DNA of 64,000 nucleotides from Nitratireductor sp. GISD-1A_MAKvit (GTDB lineage: Bacteria; Pseudomonadota; Alphaproteobacteria; Rhizobiales; Rhizobiaceae): contig NZ_CP161920.1 of NCBI RefSeq assembly GCF_040819555.1, forward strand, positions 509,501 through 573,500, read 5' to 3'. The translations under genes were made by a program, and so were the position numbers. Shown piece after piece: positions 1 through 9,583 of this stretch; positions within the stretch are counted from its first letter, which is position 1; each line of letters starts with the position of its first letter. A model generated the notes under the pieces. It saw only the letters and a list, made by a program, of their open reading frames with translations. It had not been told where the DNA came from and did not search any database.

Positions 1-45
1 CAGGCGAAGCTTGAAGACTGCTGCGCCCGATAGGCGCGGCAGATC

Positions 46-1008
46 GTGAGAATGCAGTCTTCGGATAACAAGAGAAAGGGCGGGCGACTGGTCGGCAAGG
101 GCAGCGCTCTCGCCACTTTCCTGACAGAGGGAGGGGGCTTCCTTCTGATTATGCTCCTGCCCGCCCTGCTGGTCCTGGGGTTCGTGATCGGCCTGCCGAT
201 GCTGAAAGCGCTTGTGCTCAGCTTCGACACGATCAATTTCCGCAGGCCCGCAGCGGCGGGCACTTTTGGTTTTCACAATTACGAGAAGCTTCTGTTCGAT
301 GCGCAGGTCTGGAATTCTGTCTGGAGATCGGCGCTTTATATGGGTGGCACGGTGGTGGGGTCGATCGTGCTGGCACTCTCGGCCGCATTGCTGACGCGGC
401 GTATCGTGCGGTTCCGGGCGCTGGCGCGTCTCACCTTTCTCATCCCGTGGACGGTTCCAGCCGTGGTTACCGCGCTGGTCTGGGGGGTGATGTATGAAGG
501 CAATTTCGGTGTCATCAACCGGCTTCTGGAGCCTCTGCCCTTCATCGGGCGGGTCGACTGGCTGATTGACCGTCAGACCGCATTGCCGGCATTGATACTG
601 GCGCAGGTCTGGAACGAGTTTCCGGTCGCCTACATCTTCTTTCTGGCAGGGCTGCACTCCATTCCGGACGAACTCTACGAGGCCGCGCAGATCGACCGGG
701 CAAGTGCCTTCAATCAATTCCGCTACATCACGCTTCCGCAACTCAGAACGATTACGGCGGTTATCGTCATTCTGCTTATGATCATGGGGTTCAAGTCGTT
801 TCCCATCATTTTCATTCTGACCGGTGGCGGGCCGGCAGGAGCAACCGAGACCATGACCGTGCTCACCTACAACACTGCCTTCCGCAAGCTCGATTTCTCC
901 TATGCGGCCACGCTCGGCATTCTTGCGGTGCTGATTTCGCTGGCCATGGTGCTTGCCTATCTGCGCGTGATGAAAAGGGCTGAAAACGGCTCTGGCGGAG
1001 CTGTCTGA
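46..1008 (+). CDS. Sugar ABC transporter permease (MalF/UgpA type)
   Basis: Inner-membrane channel subunit of a carbohydrate ABC importer, 320 residues. A cytoplasmic N-terminus of about 30 residues is followed by roughly six hydrophobic segments. The EAA loop that docks on the ATPase is visible near residues 210-230 (EAAQIDRASAFNQF then ITLP). GTG at 46 or ATG at 52 could be the start; neither has a strong ribosome site. Only 2 bases separate its stop from the next permease, so the two are co-transcribed. The periplasmic binding protein is not in the window and is presumably upstream. Substrate is unknown; the nearby polyol PTS and catabolic genes suggest a sugar or polyol. Family assignment is firm, substrate is not. 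Confidence 0.9.
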   Translation: MRMQSSDNKRKGGRLVGKGSALATFLTEGGGFLLIMLLPALLVLGFVIGLPMLKALVLSFDTINFRRPAAAGTFGFHNYEKLLFDAQVWNSVWRSALYMGGTVVGSIVLALSAALLTRRIVRFRALARLTFLIPWTVPAVVTALVWGVMYEGNFGVINRLLEPLPFIGRVDWLIDRQTALPALILAQVWNEFPVAYIFFLAGLHSIPDELYEAAQIDRASAFNQFRYITLPQLRTITAVIVILLMIMGFKSFPIIFILTGGGPAGATETMTVLTYNTAFRKLDFSYAATLGILAVLISLAMVLAYLRVMKRAENGSGGAV

Positions 1009-1010
1009 CG

Positions 1011-1847
1011 ATGGCAAGGGCGACTGGAAAATCCATCGGAACCGAGGTTCTGCGTGCAGCAGCGCTGGTGCTGTTGGGCATGGTGGTGCTGTTTCCCGTC
1101 TACTGGATGGCGGTTATCGCGCTGACACCGACCGGGTTCAGCCGCAGCCTTTCAGGTCTTTTCCCCGAGCAGATCACGCTGGAGAACTTCGTGCTTCTCT
1201 TTTCGGAGCGTCCGATGCTGCGCTGGATAGGCAACAGCATCTTTGTCGCCTCTGCATCGTCGTTTCTTTCGCTTGCCTTCGGGGCTTCCTGTGGCTACGC
1301 GCTGAGCCGCATCCGGTTTCGCGGGTCGGGCCTGATCCTGATTCTGGTTCTCGCCACACAGATGATGCCGGCGACCAGCATCGTGGTGCCGCTCTACATT
1401 CTGTTCCGCGATTTCGGTCTTCTCGACACGATGCAGGGAATGGTGCTCGGTCACATATCGCTCGTTGCTCCCCTGGCCATCTGGATGAGCAAGGGTTTTT
1501 TTGACAGCATCCCTGCCGATCTTGAAGGGGCAGCGCGGATCGACGGCTGTTCTCGCCTTTCCGCCTATTGGCATGTGACCCTGCCTCTGGCGTTGCCCGG
1601 ACTTGCCGCCATCTTCATCTATGGTTTCGTGACAAGCTGGCACGATTTCCTGTTTGCCAAGACGCTTATCAACTCGCAGTCGCTCTGGACGGCGGCCACG
1701 GGAATCTCGTCCTTCAGGGGCGAGTATTTCACCCTGCACGAATTGCAGATGGCCGCAGCCCTCGTCTTCGCGTTTCCGGTCATCATCGTCTTTCTGGTCA
1801 TGCAAAGACGCATCGTTTCCGGCGCGCTGGCTGGCAGCGTGCGCTGA
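1011..1847 (+). CDS. Sugar ABC transporter permease (MalG/UgpE type)
   Basis: Second membrane subunit of the importer, 278 residues with about six membrane segments. The EAA-type loop is at about residues 168-195 ([17 protein letters not shown] followed by TLPLALPGL). It starts 2 bases after the first permease and is followed after 25 bases by the ATPase, forming one transcription unit. Length and layout are normal for the MalG family of carbohydrate uptake transporter 1. The transported sugar cannot be read from the sequence. Confidence 0.9.
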   Translation: MARATGKSIGTEVLRAAALVLLGMVVLFPVYWMAVIALTPTGFSRSLSGLFPEQITLENFVLLFSERPMLRWIGNSIFVASASSFLSLAFGASCGYALSRIRFRGSGLILILVLATQMMPATSIVVPLYILFRDFGLLDTMQGMVLGHISLVAPLAIWMSKGFFDSIPADLEGAARIDGCSRLSAYWHVTLPLALPGLAAIFIYGFVTSWHDFLFAKTLINSQSLWTAATGISSFRGEYFTLHELQMAAALVFAFPVIIVFLVMQRRIVSGALAGSVR

Positions 1848-1872
1848 GCGAAAACACCCCTCGGAGGAAGCA

Positions 1873-3009
1873 ATGGCGACCGTTTCATTCTCGACAGTGG
1901 TCAAGAAATACGGAGAGGCAGCGGTCATACATGGGGCCGATATCGATATCGCAGATGGCGAGTTCGTGGTTTTCGTCGGACCATCGGGCTGCGGAAAATC
2001 CACCCTCCTGCGCATGCTGGCGGGGCTGGAAAGCATCTCTGGCGGAGAGATCCTCATAGGGGGTGAGCCGGTTGGCCACCTTCCACCAAAGGATCGCGAT
2101 GTCGCCATGGTGTTTCAGAACTATGCGCTATACCCGCATATGACGGTCGCGCAGAATATCGGGTTCCCCCTGAAGATGGCCGGGATGGCACGGGCCGAGC
2201 GCGCCCCGAAAGTGGCTGAAGCTGCAGCGCTTCTTGGGCTGGAAAACATGCTTGAGCGATATCCGCGCCAGCTCTCGGGCGGGCAGCGCCAGCGTGTGGC
2301 AATGGGCCGTGCGATCGTGCGCCAGCCCGCCGTGTTTCTGTTCGATGAGCCTTTGTCCAATCTGGATGCTGCCCTGCGGGTGCAGATGCGCCGGGAAATC
2401 AAGCTGCTCCACCAGCGGCTCGGTTCGACGATGATCTTTGTTACCCACGATCAGGTGGAGGCGATGACCATGGCGGACCGGATCGTCGTTCTGCGAAATG
2501 GGCGGGTTGAACAGGTTGGGACACCGGATGAGATCTACCAGAGGCCGCAAAACACTTTCGTCGCCGGATTCATCGGCGCACCGCCCATGAACCTGATCCA
2601 GGGATCCGTTGCGATGTCGCAAAATGGCCCTGTCTTCATACCGGAGGCGGATCCGGAACTGGGTATTTCCTTGCCGGATGGCGCGCAACAGCTCTCCAGC
2701 ACATCATTTCTGGGTATCCGCCCCGAACATTGTGCCGTTGTTGGCAGTGGAGTGGCCAAGAGCCTGCAGGCGCGGGTCACCTTCGTGGAACGCAGCGGTC
2801 CCGAAACCCACATGACCATGGCGCTTGGCTCAAACCAGAAGGTCTCGATCATTGCGGCTGGTTGGGAAGAGCGCAGATACGCCACGGGTGAATTGGTCCA
2901 GATGGGGTTGCCAGCCGAAGCGCTGTGCCTGTTCGACGCAAACGGTCGCTGCATTCTCGGAGCGCAGGGAGTGACCCCGAAACCCACGAGCGTACAGGCG
3001 CATTCCTGA
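1873..3009 (+). CDS. Sugar ABC transporter ATP-binding protein (UgpC/MalK type)
   Basis: Cytoplasmic ATPase that drives the importer, 378 residues. All motifs are present in order: Walker [11 protein letters not shown]-loop QNYALYPHM, signature [14 protein letters not shown], Walker [14 protein letters not shown] and the switch histidine in FVTHD. A C-terminal TOBE-like regulatory region follows from about residue 240. The ATG at 1873 is preferred over upstream in-frame starts because of the GGAGG at 1863-1867 and because upstream starts overlap the permease. In this family one ATPase can serve several permease pairs. Confidence 0.92.
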   Translation: MATVSFSTVVKKYGEAAVIHGADIDIADGEFVVFVGPSGCGKSTLLRMLAGLESISGGEILIGGEPVGHLPPKDRDVAMVFQNYALYPHMTVAQNIGFPLKMAGMARAERAPKVAEAAALLGLENMLERYPRQLSGGQRQRVAMGRAIVRQPAVFLFDEPLSNLDAALRVQMRREIKLLHQRLGSTMIFVTHDQVEAMTMADRIVVLRNGRVEQVGTPDEIYQRPQNTFVAGFIGAPPMNLIQGSVAMSQNGPVFIPEADPELGISLPDGAQQLSSTSFLGIRPEHCAVVGSGVAKSLQARVTFVERSGPETHMTMALGSNQKVSIIAAGWEERRYATGELVQMGLPAEALCLFDANGRCILGAQGVTPKPTSVQAHS

Positions 3010-3066
3010 AGCCCTTGCCACCTCCGGTTTCGGTGCCTACCCTTCGCGCAAGGCGGAGTGGTTCTC

Positions 3067-3942
3067 ATGGTTTTGGCGCGGTCTGCAGTGTGGGCCTGGA
3101 CTTTCGCAATCGTCATCTACTTCGTGCTCGGCACGATTGCGGTGCGCGCGGAAGAGACTGCCGAAAAGCTGGGCAGGGCGACCCCGGTCGCCTCGATCTG
3201 CCGACTCATAAAGGCAGAATCCAAGAAGCACGGCCTTGCCCCGGAGTTCCTGGCACGACTTTTGTGGAAGGAAAGCCGTTTTGACCCGAACGCGGTCAGC
3301 CCGAAGGGTGCGGAAGGCGTGGCCCAGTTCATGCCGGGTACGGCCTTGCTACGCGGGCTTGACGATGCCTTCGACCTCCAGAAGGCGATACCCGCCTCTG
3401 CAGCCTATCTCGCTGAGCTGAGAAAGAAATTCGGCAATCTCGGTCTTGCGGCAGCGGCCTACAACGCGGGAGAGGCGAGGGTGGCACGCTGGCTTGCCAG
3501 AGGTGGATTTCTGCCGCTCGAAACCGAAAACTACGTGATGGCAATCCTCGGTGCGCCGGTCGATACATTTTCGGACCGCAGGCCGGTGGCGAAGGTTTCT
3601 CCGCTCGATCCGCACAAGCCATTCGAAGCGGCCTGTCTTGAATTGCCGGTCTCCGCACGGTCGGTCGCATCCATGTCCGGCGTTCACAGACAGCCCTGGG
3701 GTGTTCAGCTTGCGGGGCATTTTCGAAGAGATGTCGCGATCCGGCTCTGGCAGAAGGTCCTGCGTCGCCATCGGGGGCTTCTCAAGGATTATGAGCCGGC
3801 TGTGACGCGCATAAGATCGGCACGGGGCAGGCGCGGCATATTTGCCGTTCGTCTCGGGGCGGCAAGTCGCTCCGAGGCGGTGGCGGTATGCAGTCGGTTT
3901 CGGCGCTCCGGACTGCCTTGCGTCGTTCTGCGCAACAGATGA
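3067..3942 (+). CDS. Lytic transglycosylase, SLT domain
   Basis: Predicted exported enzyme of 291 residues that cleaves peptidoglycan glycan strands. The N-terminus has a hydrophobic signal segment ending near residue 30. The SLT fold spans roughly residues 45-170: the catalytic glutamate lies in LLWKESRF, followed by GVAQFMPGTA and AAYNAGEARV. The last 35 residues (FAVRLGAASRSEAVAV onward) look like half of a SPOR-type peptidoglycan-binding domain. AAGGCGGAG at 3050-3058 sits eight bases before the ATG at 3067, which decides the start. It lies 57 bases after the ABC ATPase without an obvious terminator, so it may share that transcript. The physiological link to sugar uptake is unclear. Confidence 0.85.
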   Translation: MVLARSAVWAWTFAIVIYFVLGTIAVRAEETAEKLGRATPVASICRLIKAESKKHGLAPEFLARLLWKESRFDPNAVSPKGAEGVAQFMPGTALLRGLDDAFDLQKAIPASAAYLAELRKKFGNLGLAAAAYNAGEARVARWLARGGFLPLETENYVMAILGAPVDTFSDRRPVAKVSPLDPHKPFEAACLELPVSARSVASMSGVHRQPWGVQLAGHFRRDVAIRLWQKVLRRHRGLLKDYEPAVTRIRSARGRRGIFAVRLGAASRSEAVAVCSRFRRSGLPCVVLRNR

Positions 3943-4006
3943 TGTGCCATTGCATTGTATGGTGTGAGGCGCGCAGGGACAAAGCATGCGAGAAAATCGA
4001 AACGAA

Positions 4007-4034
4007 GAGGGCCCGGATGGTTGTCCGGGCCCTC
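4007..4034. terminator. Inverted repeat between convergent genes
   Basis: A perfect 10-bp stem (GAGGGCCCGG and CCGGGCCCTC) with an 8-base loop lies between the ends of the transglycosylase gene (plus) and the small secreted protein gene (minus). Flanking bases are A/T-rich on the minus-strand exit side. It probably works as a shared, bidirectional terminator. Confidence 0.7.
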
Positions 4035-4056
4035 GTCAAATGTATTTCACGAGCTT

Positions 4057-4302
4057 TTAGCTATCGTTGGAGGCTGTACGGCTCACAAGCTCGGGGCGGC
4101 CATCGGCGCCAACAACATAGATTTCGCGATAATCCTTGCCGTTCGAAGTAAACTGGTGCTGAAGAACGGAGCCGGCTGGCGTTTTGTCGAGCGTCTGCTG
4201 AGAAGGACCATCAAAAGTGATGCTTCCCTTGATCGGCTCAATTGCAAAAGCCGGAGCGGCAACAAAAGAAGAAATAACGACTGCGGAAAGAACTTTTCTC
4301 AT
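4057..4302 (-). CDS. Small secreted protein of unknown function
   Basis: An 81-residue protein with a clear Sec signal peptide (MRKVLSAVVISSFVAAPAFA, cleaved after AFA), leaving a mature domain of about 60 residues without cysteines. CAGGAGT stands at a good distance before the ATG at 4302, which favours this start over an in-frame ATG 16 codons upstream. I do not recognise the family; similar short periplasmic proteins are common in rhizobia. It is transcribed away from the DRL operon, and the two share the 322-base intergenic region. Confidence 0.65.
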   Translation of the reverse strand: MRKVLSAVVISSFVAAPAFAIEPIKGSITFDGPSQQTLDKTPAGSVLQHQFTSNGKDYREIYVVGADGRPELVSRTASNDS

Positions 4303-4624
4303 TTTCAATACTCCTGAGAATTTCAAATAAGTGCGTCGCATTACCGTCATCGACTGGGTGATACGACTTTTCGCTTGGGTGTATTCCCTTGCTGGTTCCT
4401 CATCTAGTGAGCCGCGGCCCGTTTCGTCAGATCTCGGATCCGAAACAGATCGTTCACAAAAGCTGGAATGTTACGATCTCTCCTGGCCCCGGGTGGAAGC
4501 TCGCTGGCGCTGTCGTCGCAAAGCATCCCCAGATGGTGTTATTCTGGACATTCGTATTGACACATAAACAGATGTTCAATAAGCCTCGGTGTGAGGAAAC
4601 GTCCATCTGGGAGAGTGGTCAGAA
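4303..4624. other. Intergenic region upstream of the DRL operon
   Basis: These 322 bases separate the small secreted gene (minus) from the DRL gene (plus). The right half holds the candidate promoter and operator at 4557-4585. I see no convincing coding frame in the rest; the frames that exist lack ribosome sites and have no recognisable product. Confidence 0.6.
4557..4585 (+). promoter_or_regulatory. Candidate promoter with overlapping operator before the DRL gene
   Basis: A perfect -35 box TTGACA (4557-4562) is followed after 17 bases by a weak -10 TAAGCC. The spacer is part of an inverted repeat: TTGA-C-ACAT, six bases, ATGT-TCAA (to 4579). A second half-site-like GACATT lies at 4548-4553. 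A similar arrangement occurs before gutM (11061-11090), suggesting one shared repressor. The SorC-type regulator at 16826 is the natural candidate; that link is inference. Confidence 0.5.
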
Positions 4625-5941
4625 ATGTCTGCCAATGTTGCGCTTACCGGTCTTGCCCGGGATCTCGAAGATCGGGCCAAATCCGGCAAGCCGATCCGTA
4701 TCGGCCTTGTGGGGTCGGGCGAAATGGGCACCGATATCGTCACCCGTGTTGCACATATGCCGGGTATTGAAATCGGCGCCATTTCGGAGCTGAACCTGCC
4801 TGCGGCCAGCCGTGCCGTCGATATTGCCTATCAGGAAGAGGGGCACGCGAAAGAGGCTGACACGCAGTCGGCCATGACCGCGGCCATGGAAGCCGGCAAG
4901 GTGGCCGTGACCAACAATGCCGATCTCCTTTTGGAAAATGACCTGATCGATGTCGTGATCGATGCGACCGGTGTTCCTGCCGTAGGCGCAGAGATCGGCC
5001 TTCGTGCGATGGAGCACGGCAAGCACCTCGTCATGATGAATGTCGAGGCTGACGTCACCATCGGCGCCTATCTGAAGAGCGAAGCCGACCGGCTGGGTGT
5101 CACCTATTCGCTGGGTGCCGGCGACGAGCCGTCTTCCTGCATGGAGCTGATCGAGTTTGTCTCGGCCATGGGGCATCCCATCGTCGCTGCCGGCAAGGGC
5201 AAGAACAACCCGCTCAACATCGATGCGATCCCGGACGACTATGCTGAGGAAGCCGCGCGCCGCAACATGAATGTGCGCATGCTGGTGGAGTTCGTCGACG
5301 GTTCCAAGACCATGGTCGAGATGGCCGCCATTGCCAACGCCACGGGTCTCGTTCCCGACAAGCCGGGCATGCATGGTCCCAAGGCGACGCTGGACGAACT
5401 GTCCTCCGTGCTGGTGCCGGAGAAGGATGGCGGCGTGCTGTCGCGCGTCGGCGTGGTGGATTACTCCATCGGCAAGGGTGTTGCGCCCGGCGTCTTCGTC
5501 GTCGCCGACATGTCGCATCCGCGCGTTTCGGAGCGCATGGAAGATCTGAAGATGGGCAAGGGCCCTTACTTCACCTTCCATCGTCCCTATCATCTGACCT
5601 CGCTGGAAGTGCCGCTCACCTGCGCCCGCGTCGTCCTTTACGGCAAGCCGGACATGGTGCCGCTGGACAAGCCGGTGGCGGAAGTCTGCGCCGTTGCCAA
5701 GAAAGACATGCAGCCGGGCGACACGCTCGATGCGATTGGTGAATACTGCTACCGCGCGTGGGTCATGACGGTGCCGGAAGCACGCGCTTCCAAGGCGATA
5801 CCCTGCGGTCTTCTTCAGGGCGGCACGGTCACCAAGCCCATCAAGAAGGGCGAACTCATCACGTCCGACAACGCTGCACCGCCGGCCGGTTCCAAGATCG
5901 CCGAGCTGCGCGCGCGTCAGGACAAGCTCGTTTACGGCTAG
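4625..5941 (+). CDS. DXP reductoisomerase-like (DRL family) NAD(P)-dependent oxidoreductase with SAF domain
   Basis: Cytoplasmic protein of 438 residues. An N-terminal Rossmann fold shows GLVGSGEMG at residues 27-35. The middle region carries [16 protein letters not shown] (about 164-180) and GKGKNNPLN (about 190-198), and the C-terminus has an SAF-like domain (from about residue 350). From memory this matches the homoserine-dehydrogenase-like family that includes Brucella abortus DRL, which makes 2-C-methylerythritol 4-phosphate from 1-deoxyxylulose 5-phosphate, replacing classical DXR. It is the first gene of an operon with E1 and E2 subunits of an acyloin dehydrogenase type. That context fits a catabolic role running the isomeroreduction backwards better than isoprenoid synthesis. 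It could instead be the cell's only DXR activity, or act on another branched polyol phosphate. Confidence 0.7.
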
Positions 5942-5955
5942 ACAGGAGTACGAAT

Positions 5956-8001
5956 ATGTCGGCCACGGCCAAGAAGGGCGCCGCTAAGAAAGACGGCGCC
6001 AACCAGCCTTTCATCTACAGGCACTATGATCAGGAAAAGCTGCGCGATGCGCTGCGCAAGATGTATCTAATCCGCCAGTTCGAGGAAGGCGCTGAAGAAA
6101 GCTACATGCGCGGCCTGATCCACGGCACGATGCACCTGTCCATCGGACAGGAAGCAAGTGCTGTCGGCATTTGCCTCGGGCTTTCCGACGAAGACCAGAT
6201 CACCTCCACGCACCGTGGCCATGGCCACTGCATCGCCAAGGGTGCTGACGTTTCGCGCATGTTCGCCGAGTTCTTCGGCAAGACCACGGGTTATTGCCGG
6301 GGCCGTGGCGGCTCCATGCACATCGCCGATGTGTCGACGGGCAATCTCGGTGCAAACGGCATTGTCGGCGGCGGCCTGCCGATTGCTGTCGGTGCCGCGC
6401 TCACGGCCAAGAAGATGAAGACCGGCAATGTTGTCGTCTGTTTCTTCGGAGACGGTGCAAACAACGAAGGCGCGTTCCACGAGGCGCTCAACATGGCGGC
6501 CATCTGGAAGCTGCCGGTCATCTTCGTTTGCGAGAACAATGGTTACGGCATGTCCACGTCCGTCGCCCGCGCGACGGCGGTTCCCAACATTGCCGACCGT
6601 GCTTCCGCCTACGCAATGCCGGGCGTGATCGTCGACGGCAATGTCGTGTCCAACGTGGCCGAGGCCATGCATGAGGCGACCGAGCGCGCGCGCAATGGCG
6701 AGGGACCGACGCTCATCGAGTGCAAGACCTATCGCTATCGCGGCCATTCCAAGAGCGACCGCAACCGCTACCGCACGAAGGAAGAGATCGAAGAGTGGAT
6801 GACCGAGCGCGATCCGATCGAGGCGTATGAGGCCGAACTCGTCGAGTTCGGTGTCATCGACCAGAACGGCATCGAGGAAATCCGCGAATCCGTCCGCAAG
6901 GAGATCGAGGCCGGCATCGAGTTTGCCAAGGAAAGCCCGATGCCCGAAGTCGCCAATCTTGAGAAATACGTCTACACGGAGCAGGGCCTGATGGACGCGC
7001 AAGTCGAGACAGCCACGCGTGAACTGAGCTACGCGCAGGCCATCCAGGAAGCCATGGCGATTGCCATGGAGCGCGATGAGCGCGTGTTCCTGATGGGTGA
7101 GGATATCGGCGTTTATGGCGGTGCCTTTCAGGTCACCGGCGATCTGGTCGAGCGCTTCGGAACCGACCGTGTGATGGACACGCCGATTTCAGAGCTGGGC
7201 GGCGCAGGTGTGGCCGTCGGCGCAGCCGTGACCGGTATGCGTCCGATTTTCGAGTTCCAGTTCTCCGATTTCGCCACGCTCGCCATGGAGCAGATCGTCA
7301 ACCAGGCAGCCAAGATGCGCTACATGCTGGGCGGTGCCGTTTCGGTGCCGGTCGTGATGCGCTTTCCGGCTGGTTCCGGCACGGGTGCTGCCGCACAGCA
7401 CAGCCAGAGCCTCGAAGCATGGCTTGGCCACGTGCCCGGCCTGAAGGTCATCCAGCCGGCCACCCCGCACGATGTGAAGGGCATGCTGCTTGCAGCCATC
7501 GAGGATCCCGATCCGGTGATGATCTACGAGCACAAGCTCCTCTACAAGATGAAGGGCGAGGTGCCGGAAGGCTATTACACGGTGCCGATCGGCAAGGCCG
7601 AGGTTCGTCGCGAAGGCGCCGACCTCACCATCGTGGCCACGTCCATCATGGTGCACAAGTCGCTGGATGCTGCCAAGCAGCTTGCCGAAGAGGGCATCGA
7701 CGTCGAGGTCATCGATCTGCGCACGATTCGCCCGATGGATCGTCAGACGATCATCGACAGCGTGTGCAAGACATCGCGTCTGATGTGCGTTTATGAAGGC
7801 GTGAAGACGCTTGGTGTTGGTGCGGAAATTTCCGCCATGATCGCCGAGAGCGAGGCTTTCGATTATCTCGATGCGCCGGTTGTTCGTCTGGGTGGTGCGG
7901 AGACGCCGATCCCCTACAACCCGGAGCTGGAGAAGGCGACGGTTCCGCAGGTCGATGGCATCGTCAAGGCCGCCCGCGATCTCGTGACGGGAGCGCGCTG
8001 A
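5956..8001 (+). CDS. Fused E1 alpha/beta, thiamine-diphosphate dehydrogenase of acetoin-dehydrogenase type
   Basis: A 681-residue fusion. The E1 alpha half (about 20-345) has [22 protein letters not shown] and the ThDP motif [10 protein letters not shown] ending in CENN (about 165-195). The E1 beta half (about 350-681) has [14 protein letters not shown] and [20 protein letters not shown]. The [10 protein letters not shown] and [12 protein letters not shown] signatures resemble AcoA of acetoin dehydrogenase more than pyruvate dehydrogenase. That family cleaves alpha-hydroxyketones to acyl-ThDP plus an aldehyde, then hands the acyl group to lipoyl-E2. AGGAG at 5944-5948 fixes the ATG at 5956. 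It follows the DRL gene by 14 bases. A natural substrate here would be a 1-deoxyketose (phosphate); pyruvate or acetoin remain possible. Confidence 0.85.
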   Translation: MSATAKKGAAKKDGANQPFIYRHYDQEKLRDALRKMYLIRQFEEGAEESYMRGLIHGTMHLSIGQEASAVGICLGLSDEDQITSTHRGHGHCIAKGADVSRMFAEFFGKTTGYCRGRGGSMHIADVSTGNLGANGIVGGGLPIAVGAALTAKKMKTGNVVVCFFGDGANNEGAFHEALNMAAIWKLPVIFVCENNGYGMSTSVARATAVPNIADRASAYAMPGVIVDGNVVSNVAEAMHEATERARNGEGPTLIECKTYRYRGHSKSDRNRYRTKEEIEEWMTERDPIEAYEAELVEFGVIDQNGIEEIRESVRKEIEAGIEFAKESPMPEVANLEKYVYTEQGLMDAQVETATRELSYAQAIQEAMAIAMERDERVFLMGEDIGVYGGAFQVTGDLVERFGTDRVMDTPISELGGAGVAVGAAVTGMRPIFEFQFSDFATLAMEQIVNQAAKMRYMLGGAVSVPVVMRFPAGSGTGAAAQHSQSLEAWLGHVPGLKVIQPATPHDVKGMLLAAIEDPDPVMIYEHKLLYKMKGEVPEGYYTVPIGKAEVRREGADLTIVATSIMVHKSLDAAKQLAEEGIDVEVIDLRTIRPMDRQTIIDSVCKTSRLMCVYEGVKTLGVGAEISAMIAESEAFDYLDAPVVRLGGAETPIPYNPELEKATVPQVDGIVKAARDLVTGAR

Positions 8002-8002
8002 C

Positions 8003-9310
8003 ATGGCTGTTGAAGTCATCCTGCCCAAGGTCGACATGGACATGTCGACCGGCCGCATCTCTTCCTGGCTTGTCGAGGAAGGCGCGACCGTGAAGAAGGG
8101 CGAAGTCCTGTTCGAGATCGAGACCGACAAGGCGGCCATGGAGATCGATTCTCCTGCCGCCGGGATCGTTCGCAACATCACCGGCAAGGAAGGCGTCGAC
8201 ATTGCCGTCGGTGAGGTGGTCGCTTGGATCTATGAAGAAGGCGAAGCCGTTGCCGATGCGCCGGCTGCCGCGCCGGCCGAAGCCGTGGCCGAAACGCCGG
8301 CCAAGGCAGAAGCACCGACCCCGGTTGAGGCTACCGCGCCGGTTTCTCCTGCTCCGGCAGCAAATGCGGAAGCGTCGGCAGGCGTTCGCGCCTCTCCGCT
8401 TGCACGCCGTATGGCGAAGGAGGCCGGGCTCGATCTTTCGGCGATTTCGGGCTCCGGTCCGAAGGGCCGGATCGTCAAGGCCGATGTGGAAGCGGCTGAA
8501 AAGGATGGTGGCGCGAAAGCCGCCGAGTCAGCACCCGCTGCCGCTCCGGCACAGCCGGCCATGTCCGACGATCAGGTCATGAAACTGTTCGAGGAAGGCT
8601 CCTACGAACTGATCCCGCATGACAGCATGCGCAAGACCATCGCGCGCCGTCTGGTCGAGGCGAAATCCACCGTCCCGCATTTCTACCTGACGCTCGACTG
8701 CGAGATCGACGCGCTTCTGGCGCTGCGCAAGCAGCTCAACGATGCCGCGCCGAAGGTGAAGACCGAGGATGGCGAGAAGCCGGCTTACAGGCTGTCGGTC
8801 AACGACATGGTCATCAAGGCCCACGCGAAAGCGCTTGCCATGGTGCCGGAAGCGAATGTCTCCTGGACCGAGAGCGCCATGGTGAAGCACAAGAGTGCCG
8901 ATGTGGGCGTTGCCGTGTCGATCCCGGGCGGACTGATCACGCCGATCATCCGCCGCGCCGACGAGAAGACCCTGTCGGCCATCTCCAACGAGATGAAGGA
9001 TCTGGCCACGCGGGCGCGCTCGCGCAAGCTGAAGGCGGAAGAGTATCAGGGCGGCAACACGGCCGTTTCCAATCTCGGCATGTTCGGCATCAAGGACTTT
9101 GCCGCCGTCATCAACCCGCCGCATGCGACCATCCTTGCGGTTGGTGCTGGCGAGCAGCGGGCCGTGGTGAAGGAAGGCGAGGTGAAGGTTGCAACGGTGA
9201 TGTCGGTGACGCTTTCGACCGATCACCGGGCGGTGGACGGGGCGCTTGGCGCCGAACTCCTCGCCGCCTTCAAACAGGTCATCGAGAACCCGATGACCAT
9301 GCTGGTGTAA
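8003..9310 (+). CDS. Dihydrolipoyl acyltransferase (E2) of the acyloin/2-oxoacid dehydrogenase complex
   Basis: A 435-residue E2 subunit that receives the acyl group from E1 and transfers it to CoA. Domains in order: lipoyl domain (1-80; lipoylated Lys43 in ETDKAAM), an Ala/Pro-rich linker, a peripheral-subunit-binding domain (about 128-162, SPLARRMAKEAG), a second linker, and the catalytic domain (about 205-435) with the active-site DHRAVDG near 406-412. It starts one base after the E1 stop. No E3 (lipoamide dehydrogenase) is present in the window, so E3 must come from elsewhere, as is common. Confidence 0.88.
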   Translation: MAVEVILPKVDMDMSTGRISSWLVEEGATVKKGEVLFEIETDKAAMEIDSPAAGIVRNITGKEGVDIAVGEVVAWIYEEGEAVADAPAAAPAEAVAETPAKAEAPTPVEATAPVSPAPAANAEASAGVRASPLARRMAKEAGLDLSAISGSGPKGRIVKADVEAAEKDGGAKAAESAPAAAPAQPAMSDDQVMKLFEEGSYELIPHDSMRKTIARRLVEAKSTVPHFYLTLDCEIDALLALRKQLNDAAPKVKTEDGEKPAYRLSVNDMVIKAHAKALAMVPEANVSWTESAMVKHKSADVGVAVSIPGGLITPIIRRADEKTLSAISNEMKDLATRARSRKLKAEEYQGGNTAVSNLGMFGIKDFAAVINPPHATILAVGAGEQRAVVKEGEVKVATVMSVTLSTDHRAVDGALGAELLAAFKQVIENPMTMLV

Positions 9311-9349
9311 TCGGCATTCCCGGCTGGCTGAGGGGCTCGTGGCCGGGAA

Positions 9350-9567
9350 AGCAGGGGAGCGCAACGTTGTCTTTGAAGGCAGCGCACGCTTTTTGGGGAG
9401 TGGGGCAATTCAGGTTCCCCGACCAGATGAGGCAGGGAACCTGAAAGACAATACGCCGAAACGGGTGGCTTTGACCGATAGGTGTTGAGCCGGCCCCGTT
9501 GCGATCTCAGACTTTGACCGCGCAACTTGGCGCTGCCTGGATCATCACGGGCAGCGCCTTTTCTTTT
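9350..9567 (+). ncRNA. Candidate structured RNA or 3' UTR with nested long-range stems
   Basis: Between the E2 gene and the HAD gene several perfect complements nest inside each other. CGCAACG (9360-9366) pairs with CGTTGCG (9497-9503). TTGTCTTT (9367-9374) pairs with AAAGACAA (9444-9451). CAGGTTCCC (9411-9419) pairs with GGGAACCTG (9435-9443). The block ends in a Rho-independent terminator (9529-9567). I found no upstream promoter and no coding frame, so it may be processed from the 3' end of the DRL-E1-E2 mRNA. I could not match it to 6S, SRP, tmRNA or RNase P RNA by eye. Confidence 0.45.
9529..9567 (+). terminator. Rho-independent terminator
   Basis: Perfect 9-bp stem GGCGCTGCC / GGCAGCGCC with a 12-base loop, followed directly by TTTTCTTTT. 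It ends transcription from the DRL-E1-E2 side, 218 bases after the E2 stop codon. Confidence 0.85.
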
Positions 9568-9583
9568 GGTCGAGCTTTCGGCC

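Noticed and set aside
1152-2108. A 318-codon minus-strand frame across the permease and ATPase genes
   Set aside because: Antisense to two clear ABC genes; low-complexity composition typical of GC-rich shadow frames.
4619-5593. A 324-codon open frame antisense to the DRL gene
   Set aside because: His/Gly/Arg-rich shadow of the sense codons with no family resemblance.
9350-9567. Assignment of the structured RNA to 6S, tmRNA, SRP or RNase P RNA
   Set aside because: No conserved core sequence of these RNAs could be recognised by eye, so no family name is given.
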